From positions 62,001 to 126,000 of the forward strand of contig NZ_JXAL01000022.1 of assembly GCF_000829465.1 (NCBI RefSeq): DNA of 64,000 nt. The letters run 5' to 3'. The position numbers and the translations under genes were made by a program. Below, piece by piece: positions 8,026-18,190 of this stretch. Numbering within the stretch: the first letter of the stretch is position 1; the number at the start of each line of letters is the position of its first letter. The DNA comes from Cohnella kolymensis. GTDB lineage: Bacteria > Bacillota > Bacilli > Paenibacillales > Paenibacillaceae. A model generated the notes under the pieces. It ran no database searches. It saw nothing but the letters and a program-made list of their open reading frames with translations, and was not told the origin of the DNA.

Positions 8026-9752
8026 TTGACGATGAAGTGGAAGAAATGGTGTATTTGGACGATATCAGTCATCACACTCACCACGCCGTTTCCAGCTGTT
8101 GCGCTGCCGCACGCCGACGGCAGCATAAAGTGACAAAAGAGAACGATCGTTTGACAAGTTCGATCAAGGCTGAGGTCAAAAGTGTGCTCAACGAACAGAC
8201 TGCCGAAGGAACAAGACTCGGTGCCGTGATTCGACTTTATAATGAGAGTATACGCACCGTCCGGGTTCCCGACTATGAGGTCAGATTGAAATCTCATGAT
8301 GGCATTGAGTTTACGCTGCGTCCGAGTGTATCGAACGCAAGAGCCATTTTGCCGAAACAGAAGGTTGAACTCAGCTACCTCATACAGATGGATCACAAAG
8401 AGAATGTCTCGTTGAAACGGATTTCTTGGTTCGACGTCGATGAATATGTTTATCCGAAACGCCAAAAAGAGGTGTTAACCTTTTTGATTTCTTCGTTGGA
8501 GTGGAAAGGCGCCAATGCAATCATCACCAACCCTGGGCGGGTGAAGCAATGGGGGCAGTCATTCACGATTCCGACTCTGTCTCCCTCCATACAGGTTCTG
8601 CCGATTAACATCATGGTACAGAACACACAGAAGAGCCCTGTCGCTGTCGTGACCTTTCTCGTTGAAAATGTAGGCGATTGGGAGCAATCCGTTCAGGATT
8701 TTCGTGTCGACGGCAAGGTAGGAAGGAAGGTGTACAGCGGAAAAAGGGTAGAGCAGGGGACAATGTCACTCGATGCGGGTGAAGCGGTATATCTTCATTA
8801 CGCGATTCCCTTAGGGCTCCAAACAAAGCTGACCAGCCTAAACATCCTCACTTCGGAAACGTTTAAGCCGGATGCTGAGACGACGATAAATTATGCGATC
8901 GGACGCCTGAATGTTGAGGTTCCGGCGGACGGCGGCAGCACACGATTCATGGATCAATTGAGAAGCTATGAGAACAGTACTCCGATCTCGTTTGACAATT
9001 TGAACAAGCTGATTGCGCCAGAACTTAAGATCTCGATGGAAGCTCTTCAGATTCACGAAAGCGAAGGGGGAGGCTTCAAAGCTGTCGTTGCTAAATATAA
9101 ATTGTATAACGATGGCATTCATTCTCGAGTGGTACCCAATTTTCAAGTTGAGATGTTGAACGCTGAGGGCAAAAGTTATATGGGAACTCGGCAGACCGAT
9201 ACCGTGGAAACCTTGGCTCCGAAGGTAGGTTACGTGGTATATTACTCGTTTGTTGTCCCGCCGACGGAAGACGGGCAGCCGCTGGCCATGAATATTCTAG
9301 ATGGCGAAACCGCAGCCCCTTATTTTGTGCCGATTGCTTCCTACCGGACCCAGGTTGTACCTCAGACATACGACGATATTATGAAATTTTATCCTTTTAA
9401 TGTGAGCATACAGAAATGGTCGATTGAAAAAAGATCTACGGGTACTGGGGATATTACCTCGCCGCCGACATACACATTTAAACTGAATTTAAATTTAGAC
9501 ATTGAGCTCAAAGACAAGGTTACGGTGGATAACCATTTTCCGAAAATGAAAGTGGAATTGACCGACGAGGATGACAAAGTGATTGGTTCGCAGCTGCTTT
9601 CATTCACCGGAGAGAATCGCTTGATTAGCGGGCAAAGGGTAATCAGTGTCAACTCTGAGAATTATATCTCTCGAGTGAAAGCCAACATTTACGAAGTTAT
9701 TGACACACCTTTCGGAGAGGCGAAGAGGCTGGTTCTGCAGCTGAAGGAATAA
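8026..9752 (+). pseudogene. Secreted protein of tandem Ig-like domains, frameshift after the signal peptide
   Basis: A TTG (8026) or ATG (8032) start with GGAG about 9 nt upstream opens a clear signal peptide ('WTISVITLTTPFPAVA'). The frame then meets TGA just where a longer 530-residue frame picks up. One missing A at 8127-8129 would join the two. The body seems to hold four consecutive beta-sandwich units of about 120-130 residues, each with patterns such as 'VRLYNES', 'VPDYEVRL' and 'LPKQKVELSYLIQM', similar to extracellular DUF4352-like folds. No enzyme motif is visible. It lies directly after the adaptor lipoprotein and may be its partner. The frameshift is probably a sequence error. Confidence 0.7.
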
Positions 9753-9755
9753 GGC

Positions 9756-9780
9756 GTTGTGCCCCTAAATGGGGCACAAC
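9756..9780 (+). terminator. Strong hairpin after the Ig-like gene
   Basis: A perfect 10-bp stem, GTTGTGCCCC / GGGGCACAAC, with a 5-nt loop, starts 4 nt after the stop codon. There is no T run after it, so it may act as an RNA-end stabiliser or partial terminator before the epsC leader. Confidence 0.5.
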
Positions 9781-9791
9781 TGCATATCAGT

Positions 9792-9807
9792 GTTCTTTAT
9801 TAAGAAC
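9792..9807. promoter_or_regulatory. SinR-type palindrome upstream of epsC
   Basis: GTTCTTTATTAAGAAC is an inverted repeat of GTTCTT/AAGAAC and contains the B. subtilis SinR half-site GTTCTYT. The same 16 bp, in the same orientation relative to the gene, lies before the secreted-protein gene at 48751-49773, and a SinR orthologue is encoded at 47566. Confidence 0.65.
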
Positions 9808-9835
9808 TAATATGTGCGTCATTAAATACATTTCG

Positions 9836-10010
9836 GTGATGTCTCCTTGCCGTTATCTACGGAGACACTCGGCCATGCTGTGGGTTGAAATAAACCTTAG
9901 ACGCGAGTCGTCAAGGGTGTGGCGTGAGGATGGGTTTAATGCCCTTTTACACCATTAAAGTTCTTAACTATGCGGTTTTTGGTCAAAGACCTCATAGCTA
10001 AGAACTTTAG
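9836..10010 (+). ncRNA. Structured leader RNA of epsC (candidate EAR/epsC-type element)
   Basis: The stretch before epsC can fold into several hairpins: TGTCTCC/GGAGACA (9840-9846 with 9861-9867), TTTAATG/CATTAAA (9935-9941 with 9953-9959) and a long one with 16-bp arms (9957-9972 with 9993-10008, one mismatch). The last two share three bases and could be alternatives. In Bacillales the EAR (epsC) RNA, a processive antitermination element, occupies this same place between the kinase gene and epsC. I rely on position and foldability, not on a consensus match. The long hairpin also contains GTTCTT and AAGAAC SinR-like half-sites. Confidence 0.5.
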
Positions 10011-10049
10011 AGGTATCGACTTTTGATATTTATTGAAAGGGTGAACTTT

Positions 10050-11879
10050 TTGACGTACCGGCAGAGGTTATCCTTTTTCGTCTTTTTGGATTCTTTTATC
10101 GTCTTGACGGCTATTTTCTTTAGCCGGTTTCTTGTGAATGCAACTTTGCAAGTCATTACGGTCCCGATTGTGCTTAGCTGCATCATCCTTCTGCTTAGCC
10201 ATCATCTGCTGTCGTTCCGCTACAACCTTTACAAAAAAGCTTGGCAATATGCGAGTGTCGGCGAACTGATTATGATCTCAAAGACCGTTACGTTTTCCAT
10301 TCTTATTACGGCTGCATTTCAGCTGATTACTTTGCAGAATACATATTTCCGCTTATTTGCGGTGACCTGGATGCTGCATATGCTTCTAATAGGAGGCTCC
10401 CGTTTTTGCTGGAGAATTTTTCGGGACAATTACATCAAACAGGATCAACACAAAAAGCGTACGCTGATTATCGGAGCCGGCTCTGCAGGAACGATGGTTG
10501 CACGACAATTGATCCACAATAATGATAAAGAGTTGTTACCTATCGCCTTCATTGACGATAACGTAAAGAAACAGAATCTTCATATTCTCGGCATCCCGGT
10601 CGTTGGAGGCATTGAGCGAATCCAGTTTGCCGTCGAGAAGTTACATATCGATAATATTGTAATCGCCATTCCGTCACTCAAAAGGAAGCAGTTGAATGCC
10701 ATTTTTCAAGAATGTGCGAAAACGAAGGCAAAAACACTAATCCTGCCGATGTTGGAGGATTTGGTCACGGGGAAAGTTTCCGTTAACCAGTTCCGGGATG
10801 TTCAGGTAGAGGATTTGCTTGGCCGGGAACCGGTGGAATTGGATATTGCCGCGATCTCGGAAGAAATTACGAATAAGATTGTACTTGTTACCGGGGCAGG
10901 CGGTTCCATCGGCTCGGAGATCTGCCGGCAAGTCGCCAAATTTCAACCGGACAAATTGATTCTGCTCGGTCATGGAGAGAACAGCATATATTCGATTCAC
11001 ATGGAACTGATGGATCAATATGCCGGTACGAAAATGCAGCTGATCACTGAAATTGCGGACATACAAGATGCAACCAAGATGATGATCGTGATGAGTAAAC
11101 ATCGTCCGCATGTTGTATATCACGCCGCTGCCCACAAGCATGTGCCCTTAATGGAACATAACCCGGAAGAAGCGGTTAAGAACAATCTCATCGGCACGAT
11201 GAATGTGGCAAGTGCGGCAAGTAAACATGGTGTGGGCACGTTTGTGATGATCTCTACCGATAAAGCGGTAAATCCTACAAGCGTAATGGGCGCGACCAAA
11301 AGATTAGCTGAGACGGTCGTTCAGCATATGGATAAAGTCAGCCATACCAAATTCGTGGCGGTACGATTCGGGAATGTGCTTGGAAGCAGGGGAAGCGTCA
11401 TTCCTCGATTCAAAAAACAGATCGAAAGCGGAGGCCCGGTTACCGTAACGCATCCTGACATGGTCCGCTATTTCATGACGATTCCGGAGGCTTCAAGACT
11501 CGTGATTCAAGCAGGCGCACTTGCTAAGGGCGGCGAGATCTTTGTATTAGATATGGGAGAGCCGGTGAAGATCGTTGAGCTGGCCGTCAATTTAATCAAA
11601 CTATCGGGGAACTCCGTTGACGAAATCGGCATTGAATTTACCGGAATCAGACCCGGCGAGAAATTGTTTGAAGAGTTGTTAAAGGAAGATGAAGTTCATG
11701 AACAGCAAATTTACCCTAAGATCTACGTAGGCAAAACCGCAACTCTATATATCGAAGAAATTGGTGAAATCATCTCGAAGCTGTCAACTCTCGATAAAGA
11801 AACACTCAGAGCAACACTGCTGGAACTGGCGAATAGGAAGGAACTAAGCGGTTCGCCGAAATTATTGTCAATCGTATAA
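10050..11879 (+). CDS. epsC: UDP-sugar 4,6-dehydratase (EpsC/PglF/CapD family)
   Basis: Four N-terminal membrane helices are followed by a CoA-binding-like Rossmann domain ('LIIGAGSAGTMVARQL') and the catalytic SDR domain with 'VTGAGGSIGSEICRQV' (about residues 278-292) and 'STDKAVNPTSVMGATKR', in which Met replaces the usual SDR Tyr, as in PglF and FlaA1. The expected reaction is UDP-GlcNAc to UDP-2-acetamido-2,6-dideoxy-4-hexulose, the first step to bacillosamine-type sugars. Downstream EpsN-, EpsM- and EpsL-like genes fit that pathway. A TTG start at 10050 is chosen because AAAGGGTGA lies 5-6 nt before it; GTG 10041 is possible. It follows a 297-nt leader and a SinR-type site. Confidence 0.9.
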   Translation: MTYRQRLSFFVFLDSFIVLTAIFFSRFLVNATLQVITVPIVLSCIILLLSHHLLSFRYNLYKKAWQYASVGELIMISKTVTFSILITAAFQLITLQNTYFRLFAVTWMLHMLLIGGSRFCWRIFRDNYIKQDQHKKRTLIIGAGSAGTMVARQLIHNNDKELLPIAFIDDNVKKQNLHILGIPVVGGIERIQFAVEKLHIDNIVIAIPSLKRKQLNAIFQECAKTKAKTLILPMLEDLVTGKVSVNQFRDVQVEDLLGREPVELDIAAISEEITNKIVLVTGAGGSIGSEICRQVAKFQPDKLILLGHGENSIYSIHMELMDQYAGTKMQLITEIADIQDATKMMIVMSKHRPHVVYHAAAHKHVPLMEHNPEEAVKNNLIGTMNVASAASKHGVGTFVMISTDKAVNPTSVMGATKRLAETVVQHMDKVSHTKFVAVRFGNVLGSRGSVIPRFKKQIESGGPVTVTHPDMVRYFMTIPEASRLVIQAGALAKGGEIFVLDMGEPVKIVELAVNLIKLSGNSVDEIGIEFTGIRPGEKLFEELLKEDEVHEQQIYPKIYVGKTATLYIEEIGEIISKLSTLDKETLRATLLELANRKELSGSPKLLSIV

Positions 11880-11899
11880 ATAAAGGAGCTTAGGTATTA

Positions 11900-12778
11900 A
11901 TGAAGGTAAGAAAAGCGATTATCCCGGCGGCAGGGCTCGGGACCCGATTTCTTCCGGCAACCAAAGCGATGCCGAAAGAGATGCTTCCTATCGTCGATAA
12001 ACCGACGATTCAATACATAGTGGAAGAAGCTGTGGAGTCTGGAATTGAAGATATTATCATCGTGACCGGTAAAGGTAAGCGTGCGATTGAAGATCATTTC
12101 GACAATTCCTTCGAGCTGGAGCAGAATCTGCTGGAGAAACGTAAATTCGATCTATTAAGCGAAGTCCAGAAGTCTTCCAATTTGGTGGACATTCACTACA
12201 TCCGACAGAAGGAGCCCAAAGGCTTAGGCCATGCCATTTGGTGTGCCCGTAAATTTATCGGTAATGAGCCTTTCGCCGTATTGCTTGGCGACGATATTGT
12301 CAGGGCGGAGAAGCCTTGCTTGCTGCAGATGATGGAACAATATGAGCGTTACAATGCGTCTGTGATCGGGGTGCAGCATGTTCCTGAAGATGAGGTTACC
12401 AGGTATGGCATTGTAGACGGGTTTCAGCTTGACGAACGTTTCTACCGTGTCAACCATTTGGTTGAAAAACCCAAGCAGGGGGATGCCCCGTCCACTTTGG
12501 CAATTCTGGGGCGCTATATATTGAGTCCGAAGATTTTCGAAGTTCTGAGCAATCAGGTGCCTGGAGCCGGCGGGGAAATACAGCTGACCGACGCGATCGC
12601 CGGACTGAACCGGCATGAAGCGGTGTATGCTTATGAGTTTGAAGGCGTCAGGTACGATGTCGGCGATAAGATGGGCTTCATCAAAACGATTATCGAATTT
12701 GCGATGCAGCGTGAAGATTTGAAATATTCTTTAACGGACTACCTGTCGGGTATTCTGGACAAAGCGCTGGTTAAATAA
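11900..12778 (+). CDS. galU: UTP-glucose-1-phosphate uridylyltransferase
   Basis: The 292-residue protein matches GalU/GtaB along its length. It has the nucleotide motif '[25 protein letters not shown]' region near residue 5, 'GLGHAIWCA', 'FAVLLGDDI' and 'VEKP'. It makes UDP-glucose from UTP and glucose-1-phosphate, which with GalE supplies UDP-glucose and UDP-galactose for the glycosyltransferases downstream. AAAGGAG precedes the ATG by about 13 nt, and the gene begins 20 nt after epsC. Confidence 0.95.
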   Translation: MKVRKAIIPAAGLGTRFLPATKAMPKEMLPIVDKPTIQYIVEEAVESGIEDIIIVTGKGKRAIEDHFDNSFELEQNLLEKRKFDLLSEVQKSSNLVDIHYIRQKEPKGLGHAIWCARKFIGNEPFAVLLGDDIVRAEKPCLLQMMEQYERYNASVIGVQHVPEDEVTRYGIVDGFQLDERFYRVNHLVEKPKQGDAPSTLAILGRYILSPKIFEVLSNQVPGAGGEIQLTDAIAGLNRHEAVYAYEFEGVRYDVGDKMGFIKTIIEFAMQREDLKYSLTDYLSGILDKALVK

Positions 12779-12790
12779 GGGTGATCACTC

Positions 12791-13958
12791 GTGTCTAAGA
12801 AGGTTTTGTTTTGCGCCACAATAGGGATTCACTTTAAATCTTTTCATTTACCTTATCTGCAATGGTTTAAAGAACGGGGATGGGAGGTTCATGCGGCCGC
12901 AAGCGGAGACATGGACATTCCTTTTATCGATAAAGCCTATGAGCTTCCGATCCAAAGATCACCGTTAAAAATGAAAAACCTTAAGGCGTACAAACAATTG
13001 AAAGCAATCATTGAGGAAAATCAATATGAAATCATTCATTGTCATACGCCGATGGGCGGAGTACTGGCAAGATTAGCCGCACGTAAAGCGAGGAAACAAG
13101 GGACGAAGGTGCTTTATACAGCTCACGGGTTTCATTTTTGCAAGGGTGCGCCGCTTCTGAATTGGCTTGTTTACTACCCCATTGAAAAAACATTGGCACG
13201 AAGAACGGATTGCTTGATCACTATAAATGAAGAAGATTATGCGCTGGCTGTTAACGATCGCTTCAAGGCGGCCCAAATTGCGCGCGTGCATGGCGTCGGA
13301 GTTGACACCGAAAGGTTCATGCCGCTGGATACAGCAAGCAAACGTGAAAAAAAGAGCGGCTGCAGGCTATGATCCGGACGACTTCTTGCTGTTCAATGCC
13401 GCGGAATTTAACAAGAACAAGAATCAGCAGCTCATGATTCAAGCGCTGGCTCTACTTAAAGACGAAGTGCCGAACGCCAAACTTTTACTTGCCGGTCAAG
13501 GCGGACTTCTTGAGCATTGTCGGGAAACAGCCATTCATTTAGGGGTCGGGGATCGGGTGCGATTTCTCGGTCAACGAAACGATATTGATGCGCTACTTCC
13601 CATTTGTGATGTTGCAGTTGCATCCAGCTTGCGGGAAGGGCTGCCTGTCAACATTATGGAAGCGATGGCCTGCGGCTTGCCGATCGTGGTCACTCACAAT
13701 CGCGGGCATTCGGAATTGATCGAAGATCAAGCGAACGGATATGTGATCACAGGGCTGGATACTCATTCATTTGCCGCTCGTTTGTTTGAACTAAGCCAGT
13801 CGAAATATCTGTGCAGAAAAATGGGTATGGAAAATCTCAAACGAGTCGTCCCGTACTCCTTACCGGAGGTAGGCGCTGAGCTGTACGGCATTTATTCGCA
13901 ATACATGTCGGAGGAAACGGATGAAACCGAGAGTCAGTATAGTCGTTCCTATCTATAA
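12791..13958 (+). pseudogene. GT4 glycosyltransferase (EpsD/CapM-like), one frameshift
   Basis: The first part has the EpsD-type N-terminus ('KSFHLPYLQWFKERGWEVHAAA', 'IIHCHTPMGGVLARLAARKAR') and the second the GT4 nucleotide-sugar site ('FNAAEFNKNKNQQLMIQALALL', 'SLREGLPVNIMEAMACGLPIV'). An extra A in the A7 run at 13347-13353 separates them; six A residues join Glu and Lys-Arg-Ala-Ala smoothly. Total length is close to the family norm of about 380. GTG start with AAGGGTGAT upstream. The last 38 nt overlap the next gene. It should add one sugar to the lipid-linked repeat unit on the cytoplasmic side. Confidence 0.82.
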
Positions 13959-14988
13959 TGTCGAAAGCTATTTGAGCAGGTCGCTCGACAGCCTGTTGGC
14001 ACAGACTCTTGCCGATATTGAGATTATAGCCGTTAATGACGGCTCAACAGACGGAAGCGCGGAAGTGCTGAAACAGTATGCGATGAAAGACGGTCGTGTG
14101 GTTGTCATAGATAAGAGAAACGGCGGCGTGTCCTCGGCCAGGAACGCCGGCATCCAAGCGGCTCGGGGAGAATTTATCGGATTTGTGGATCCGGACGACT
14201 GGGTGAATACCGAAATGTATGCAGAGATGTATGATGCCGCGATTGAGGAAGAAGCCGATATCGTCATGTGCAGCTATATGCGGGAATTCGGTACCCATTC
14301 CAAAGAAAAGAAGTTCAATCTTCCTGAGAAGATCTGTTATCGCGGTGAAGAGGTTGCCTCAAAGCTGCTGCGCCGGTTAATAGGACCCGTGAATGAGGAG
14401 ATTGCAAATCCGGAGTTTCTGGACGCTTGGGGCACGGTATGGTCTAAGTTGTACCGAACGGAATTGATCAAATACAATGAGTTGGAGTTCATCGACCTGG
14501 CAGTTGTCGGTACTAACGAGGATTCCCTGTTCAACATCCATTCCGCGTATTATGCCAAAACGTTTGTCTTTCTTAACAGACCTTATTATCACTATTGGCG
14601 AGTCAATACGGCTTCGGTGACGAGTGCGTATAAACCTGATTTGCATGATAAATGGTTTAAGCTCTACGGCTTTATGGAAAGCTTCGTTCACGATAAGCAG
14701 TTACCTCCGCAGTTTCACACGGCTTTGAATAATCGAATCTGTCTGAATATGTTAGGGTTGGGCTTAAATACGGTAAGTAATGACAGCCGTACGTCCAGTG
14801 TCAAAAAGATCAGAAAGCTAAACAGCATCTTGAATGATGCCCGGATTAAACGTTCATTCGAGCAGTTCGAGACAGGTTACTGTCCGATTGTTTGGAGGGC
14901 GTTTTATTTGTGTGCCAAAGTCAGATTCGCCACGGGCTTTTATGTGATGCTGCTCGCCATCAACCGACTGAGAAAGATTGTCCGATAG
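13921..14988 (+). CDS. GT2 family glycosyltransferase
   Basis: The 355-residue protein has the GT-A signature 'VSIVVPIYNVESYLSRSLDSLL' region at the N-terminus, 'VNDGSTDGS', the donor motif 'GFVDPDDWV' (DPDD in place of DxD) and 'GGVSSARNAGI'. The C-terminal 120 residues are helical and typical for capsule GT2 enzymes. GGAGG lies 6 nt before the ATG. It occupies the place of epsE in the B. subtilis operon, but the clutch-like extra function of EpsE cannot be judged from sequence. Acceptor and donor are unknown. Confidence 0.88.
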   Translation: MKPRVSIVVPIYNVESYLSRSLDSLLAQTLADIEIIAVNDGSTDGSAEVLKQYAMKDGRVVVIDKRNGGVSSARNAGIQAARGEFIGFVDPDDWVNTEMYAEMYDAAIEEEADIVMCSYMREFGTHSKEKKFNLPEKICYRGEEVASKLLRRLIGPVNEEIANPEFLDAWGTVWSKLYRTELIKYNELEFIDLAVVGTNEDSLFNIHSAYYAKTFVFLNRPYYHYWRVNTASVTSAYKPDLHDKWFKLYGFMESFVHDKQLPPQFHTALNNRICLNMLGLGLNTVSNDSRTSSVKKIRKLNSILNDARIKRSFEQFETGYCPIVWRAFYLCAKVRFATGFYVMLLAINRLRKIVR

Positions 14989-14999
14989 GAGTGGAAGTC

Positions 15000-16103
15000 G
15001 TGGATTGCATTCGTGTGCTGCAGGTTGTGACGATCATGAACCGCGGTGGGCTGGAAACGATGCTGATGAATTATTACCGCCGAATCGACCGCCGCAAAAT
15101 ACAGTTTGATTTCATGGTGCACCGCCAGGAAAAAGGCCATTACGATGATGAGATACTGGCGCTGGGCGGGAACATCTTCCGTATGCCACAAATACGCCCG
15201 GGCAATTATCGTCTTTATGATAAGCAGCTCGACCGGTTCTTCGCCTCTCATACTGAATATCGAGTTGTGCATTCCCACATCAACGAGAACAGCAGTTTCG
15301 TCCTGCGGGCGGCGAAGCGTACCGGCGTGCCGTGCAGGATTGCGCACAGTCATCTGAGCGGTTTGGGCATAGACATCAAGCTGCCGTTCCGCTTGTATGC
15401 GCGACTCGCGATGCAGGATAATCCGAATCAATTTTTTTGCATGCTCGAAGAAAGCCGGAGAATGGCTTTTCGGCAAACGAAAAGCGATGAACGATCAGGT
15501 TACCGTCTTAAATAACGCGGTCAACGTTCAAGACTTCCAATATAATGAGGAGCTGCGCTGTCAGGCGAGAGCGGAGTTAGGCGTTGGCGACAAATTGCTG
15601 CTGGGCCATATCGGGAGATTTAACAAGCAGAAGAATCACGATTTTGTGATAGACATATTCCAGGAGGTGCATGAGAAGCAGCCGGAGTCTATGCTCGTAT
15701 TGGTTGGAGACGGTCCGCTTCGCGCTTCGGTTGAGAAAAAAGCGGCACGCCTGGGGCTGTCGGAGCACGTGAAATTTCTCGGTGTGAGAGCTGACATCCC
15801 GCGATTGATGCAGGGCATGGATTTGTTTCTGTTTCCATCGCTGTTCGAGGGCTTGCCGGTGGTGTTAGTTGAGGCACAGGCTGCCGGCCTGAAATGCGTC
15901 GTGTCGGATGCAATTACACGCGAGACCGATGTGACGGGCAGGGTGGACTTCATCAGTCTAAAGGAGCCGCCGAGCGTATGGGCTGACAACATTATCGCTT
16001 CGTCCTTTGAACATGAAGATACCTCAGAGCAGCTGCGGAACAACGGGTTGATACGGCCACCATGGCGGAATGTTGGCGCAATATTACACCCGCAATTCTT
16101 TAG
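15000..16103 (+). pseudogene. GT4 glycosyltransferase (EpsF-like), two frameshifts
   Basis: The N-terminus has 'VLQVVTIMNRGGLETMLMNYYR', as in EpsF; after the frame change come 'NQFFACSKKAGEWLFGKRKA', 'LLGHIGRFNKQKNHDFVIDIF' and the donor motif 'SLFEGLPVVLVEAQAAGL'. An extra T in the T7 run at 15432-15438 breaks the middle. A second break, one missing T at 16048-16049, is needed to restore a normal C-terminus ending at TAG 16101-16103; otherwise the frame runs into the next gene with nonsense residues. GTG start with GGAGTG upstream, directly after the previous stop. Likely sequence errors in an intact gene. Confidence 0.8.
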
Positions 16104-16139
16104 CCGCAGATGGGAGTTAAATCAGGTGGAGGATTATTT

Positions 16140-17039
16140 ATGGCTCCTATGTTAACGGTGTTTACACCGACGTATAACCGTGCGTATACGCTGCACTTAA
16201 GTTATGAGAGCTTGAAGAGACAAACTTGCGAGGATTTCATTTGGCTGATTATCGATGATGGATCCACTGACAACACGAAAGAGCTGGTAGATGGGTGGAT
16301 TGCGGAAGGGGAAGTTTCCATCCGCTATCATTATCAGGAAAACCAAGGGATGCATGGCGCGCACAATACAGCTTACGAATTAATCGATACCGAGCTCAAT
16401 GTCTGTATCGATTCCGACGACTATATGACCGATGACGCGGTTGACAAAATCACGACCTTCTGGAAACAGCATGGGAGTGATGAGTGGGCTGGCATTGTCG
16501 GATTGGATGCCACTCCTGACGGGCGGGTCATCGGAACCCGGATGCCTGACAACCTACAGTCATCCACGCTCTCCGGTTTATATGGTAAGCACAATGTGAA
16601 AGGCGACAAAAAGCTGGTCTACCGGTCGGAATTGACGCGCCAGGTGCCGCCGTACCCGATTTTTCCCGGCGAAAAGTACTGTCCTCTCAGCTATAAATAC
16701 ATTCTTATCGATCAGAAGTATCCGTTGCTTGTTATTAATGAAATATTATGCTTCGTTGAATATTTGGAAGATGGGTCGAGCAGGAACATCATTAAGCAAT
16801 ACAAGCGTAATCCGAGAGGATTCTTATTTTTTAGAAAGATCGCTATGAAATATGCCCCTTCTTTAAAGAGTAGATTTAGAGAATCCATCCATTTTGTTTC
16901 AAGCAGTTTAATGATTAGGAATTTCAAGTTCTTATTTGAGTCCCCGTGCAAGTGGATTACGTTACTTGCGACTCCATTTGGAATCCTCTTGTTTTTGTAT
17001 ATACAAAATACAAGCAAGGCTACTGTATTGAAAAATTAA
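16140..17039 (+). CDS. GT2 family glycosyltransferase
   Basis: The 299-residue protein begins with 'MLTVFTPTYNRAYTLHLSYESL', and carries 'LIIDDGSTDNT' and the donor motif 'CIDSDDYMTD' (about residue 85). The ATG at 16140 has AGGTGGAGG 7 nt upstream. A long tail with a hydrophobic C-terminal stretch (about residues 270-290) suggests membrane association. Sugar specificity cannot be told. Codon use here is more AT-rich toward the 3' end than in the preceding genes. Confidence 0.87.
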   Translation: MAPMLTVFTPTYNRAYTLHLSYESLKRQTCEDFIWLIIDDGSTDNTKELVDGWIAEGEVSIRYHYQENQGMHGAHNTAYELIDTELNVCIDSDDYMTDDAVDKITTFWKQHGSDEWAGIVGLDATPDGRVIGTRMPDNLQSSTLSGLYGKHNVKGDKKLVYRSELTRQVPPYPIFPGEKYCPLSYKYILIDQKYPLLVINEILCFVEYLEDGSSRNIIKQYKRNPRGFLFFRKIAMKYAPSLKSRFRESIHFVSSSLMIRNFKFLFESPCKWITLLATPFGILLFLYIQNTSKATVLKN

Positions 17040-17053
17040 TTAAGGGTGGAAGC

Positions 17054-18175
17054 ATGAATACACCAAAAAAGATTAAAGTGATGCAAGTATTAGGCGGTTT
17101 ATGGTGCGGAGGCACGGAAACCTTCGTCATGAATATGTATCATTCCGTAGATAAAGAGAAAGTACAATTTGATTTTTTGGTTCATGAGAAGTCTAAAGCG
17201 CATTATGATGACGAAGTGTTGTCCTTAGGGGGGCAGATTCATAGAATTTCTGATCGGCATGAAGTAGGAACAATCAGATACGTGATTAATCTCGTTCGCC
17301 TATTACGTAAATTAAATCCGGATATTGTTCATTCACATGCCATGTTTAACTCGGGGATCGTGATGTTAGCCGCTTTTTTAGCCGGCATTAAAAAACGCAT
17401 TTGCCACGCGCATAGCGCTAAAGATGAATCTGGAAATAAGCTGTCGCGAAGAATCTACCGATTGATTATGCGCATGTGTATTAAAGCATTCTCTACAAAC
17501 CAAATTGCTTGCAGCGATGTCGCAGCCGAATTCTTATTTAGCAACAAACATCGATCCAAAAGAGCCGTACCCATTATTAACGGGATAGATGTAGATAAAC
17601 ATTTGTCTGTAGCTGTTCATGAGGTTGACGTAATACGCAAACAACTTGGCATTTCTGAAGAAAACTATGTGATTGGATTTGTCGGCAGACTTGTAGCAGT
17701 GAAGAATCCTTTGTTTCTCATTAAAGTTTTTGAAGAAATTAGAAAAATCAATAACAAAGCGATCATGGTTATAGTGGGCGAAGGCTCCCTTAAGATTCCA
17801 ATTCAGCAAGAGTTAAAGAAAAGAGATTTAATCGGTCATGTCCGGTTGACAGGCAATCGTACGGACGTACCGGGTATAATGTGCATCTTTGATGTTCTTG
17901 TATTACCTTCCTTATTTGAAGGGTTATCCATTGTGACATTGGAAGCCCAGGCTTCCGGTCTTCCATGCATATTATCGGATAACGTTCCCACAACAGCAGA
18001 TGTCGGTCTTGGATTGATTCGTTATATCTCAATTCGTGATGAAGAGGGATGGGTCAAAGCTGCTGCTTCCAAACAACAAAAGGTCACCGATCACAATAAA
18101 ATAAGAACTGCATTTAAGTATCATGGTTTCGATACTGCAAGCGCATCAAACAAACTTCTAAAACTTTATGGTTAG
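17054..18175 (+). CDS. GT4 glycosyltransferase, EpsF-like paralogue
   Basis: At 373 residues this is a full-length GT4 enzyme. It shares the EpsF-type start ('VMQVLGGLWCGGTETFVMNMYHS') and 'VQFDFLVHEKSKAHYDDEVLSLGG' with the gene at 15000, so the two are probably paralogues. The C-terminal domain has 'IGFVGRLVAVKNPLFLIKVF' and 'SLFEGLSIVTLEAQASGLPC'. The ATG at 17054 is preceded by AAGGGTGGAAGC. It lies 14 nt after the preceding GT2 gene. Role: transfer of one sugar to the growing unit. Confidence 0.88.
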   Translation: MNTPKKIKVMQVLGGLWCGGTETFVMNMYHSVDKEKVQFDFLVHEKSKAHYDDEVLSLGGQIHRISDRHEVGTIRYVINLVRLLRKLNPDIVHSHAMFNSGIVMLAAFLAGIKKRICHAHSAKDESGNKLSRRIYRLIMRMCIKAFSTNQIACSDVAAEFLFSNKHRSKRAVPIINGIDVDKHLSVAVHEVDVIRKQLGISEENYVIGFVGRLVAVKNPLFLIKVFEEIRKINNKAIMVIVGEGSLKIPIQQELKKRDLIGHVRLTGNRTDVPGIMCIFDVLVLPSLFEGLSIVTLEAQASGLPCILSDNVPTTADVGLGLIRYISIRDEEGWVKAAASKQQKVTDHNKIRTAFKYHGFDTASASNKLLKLYG

Positions 18176-18190
18176 AAGGAATTATACGAC

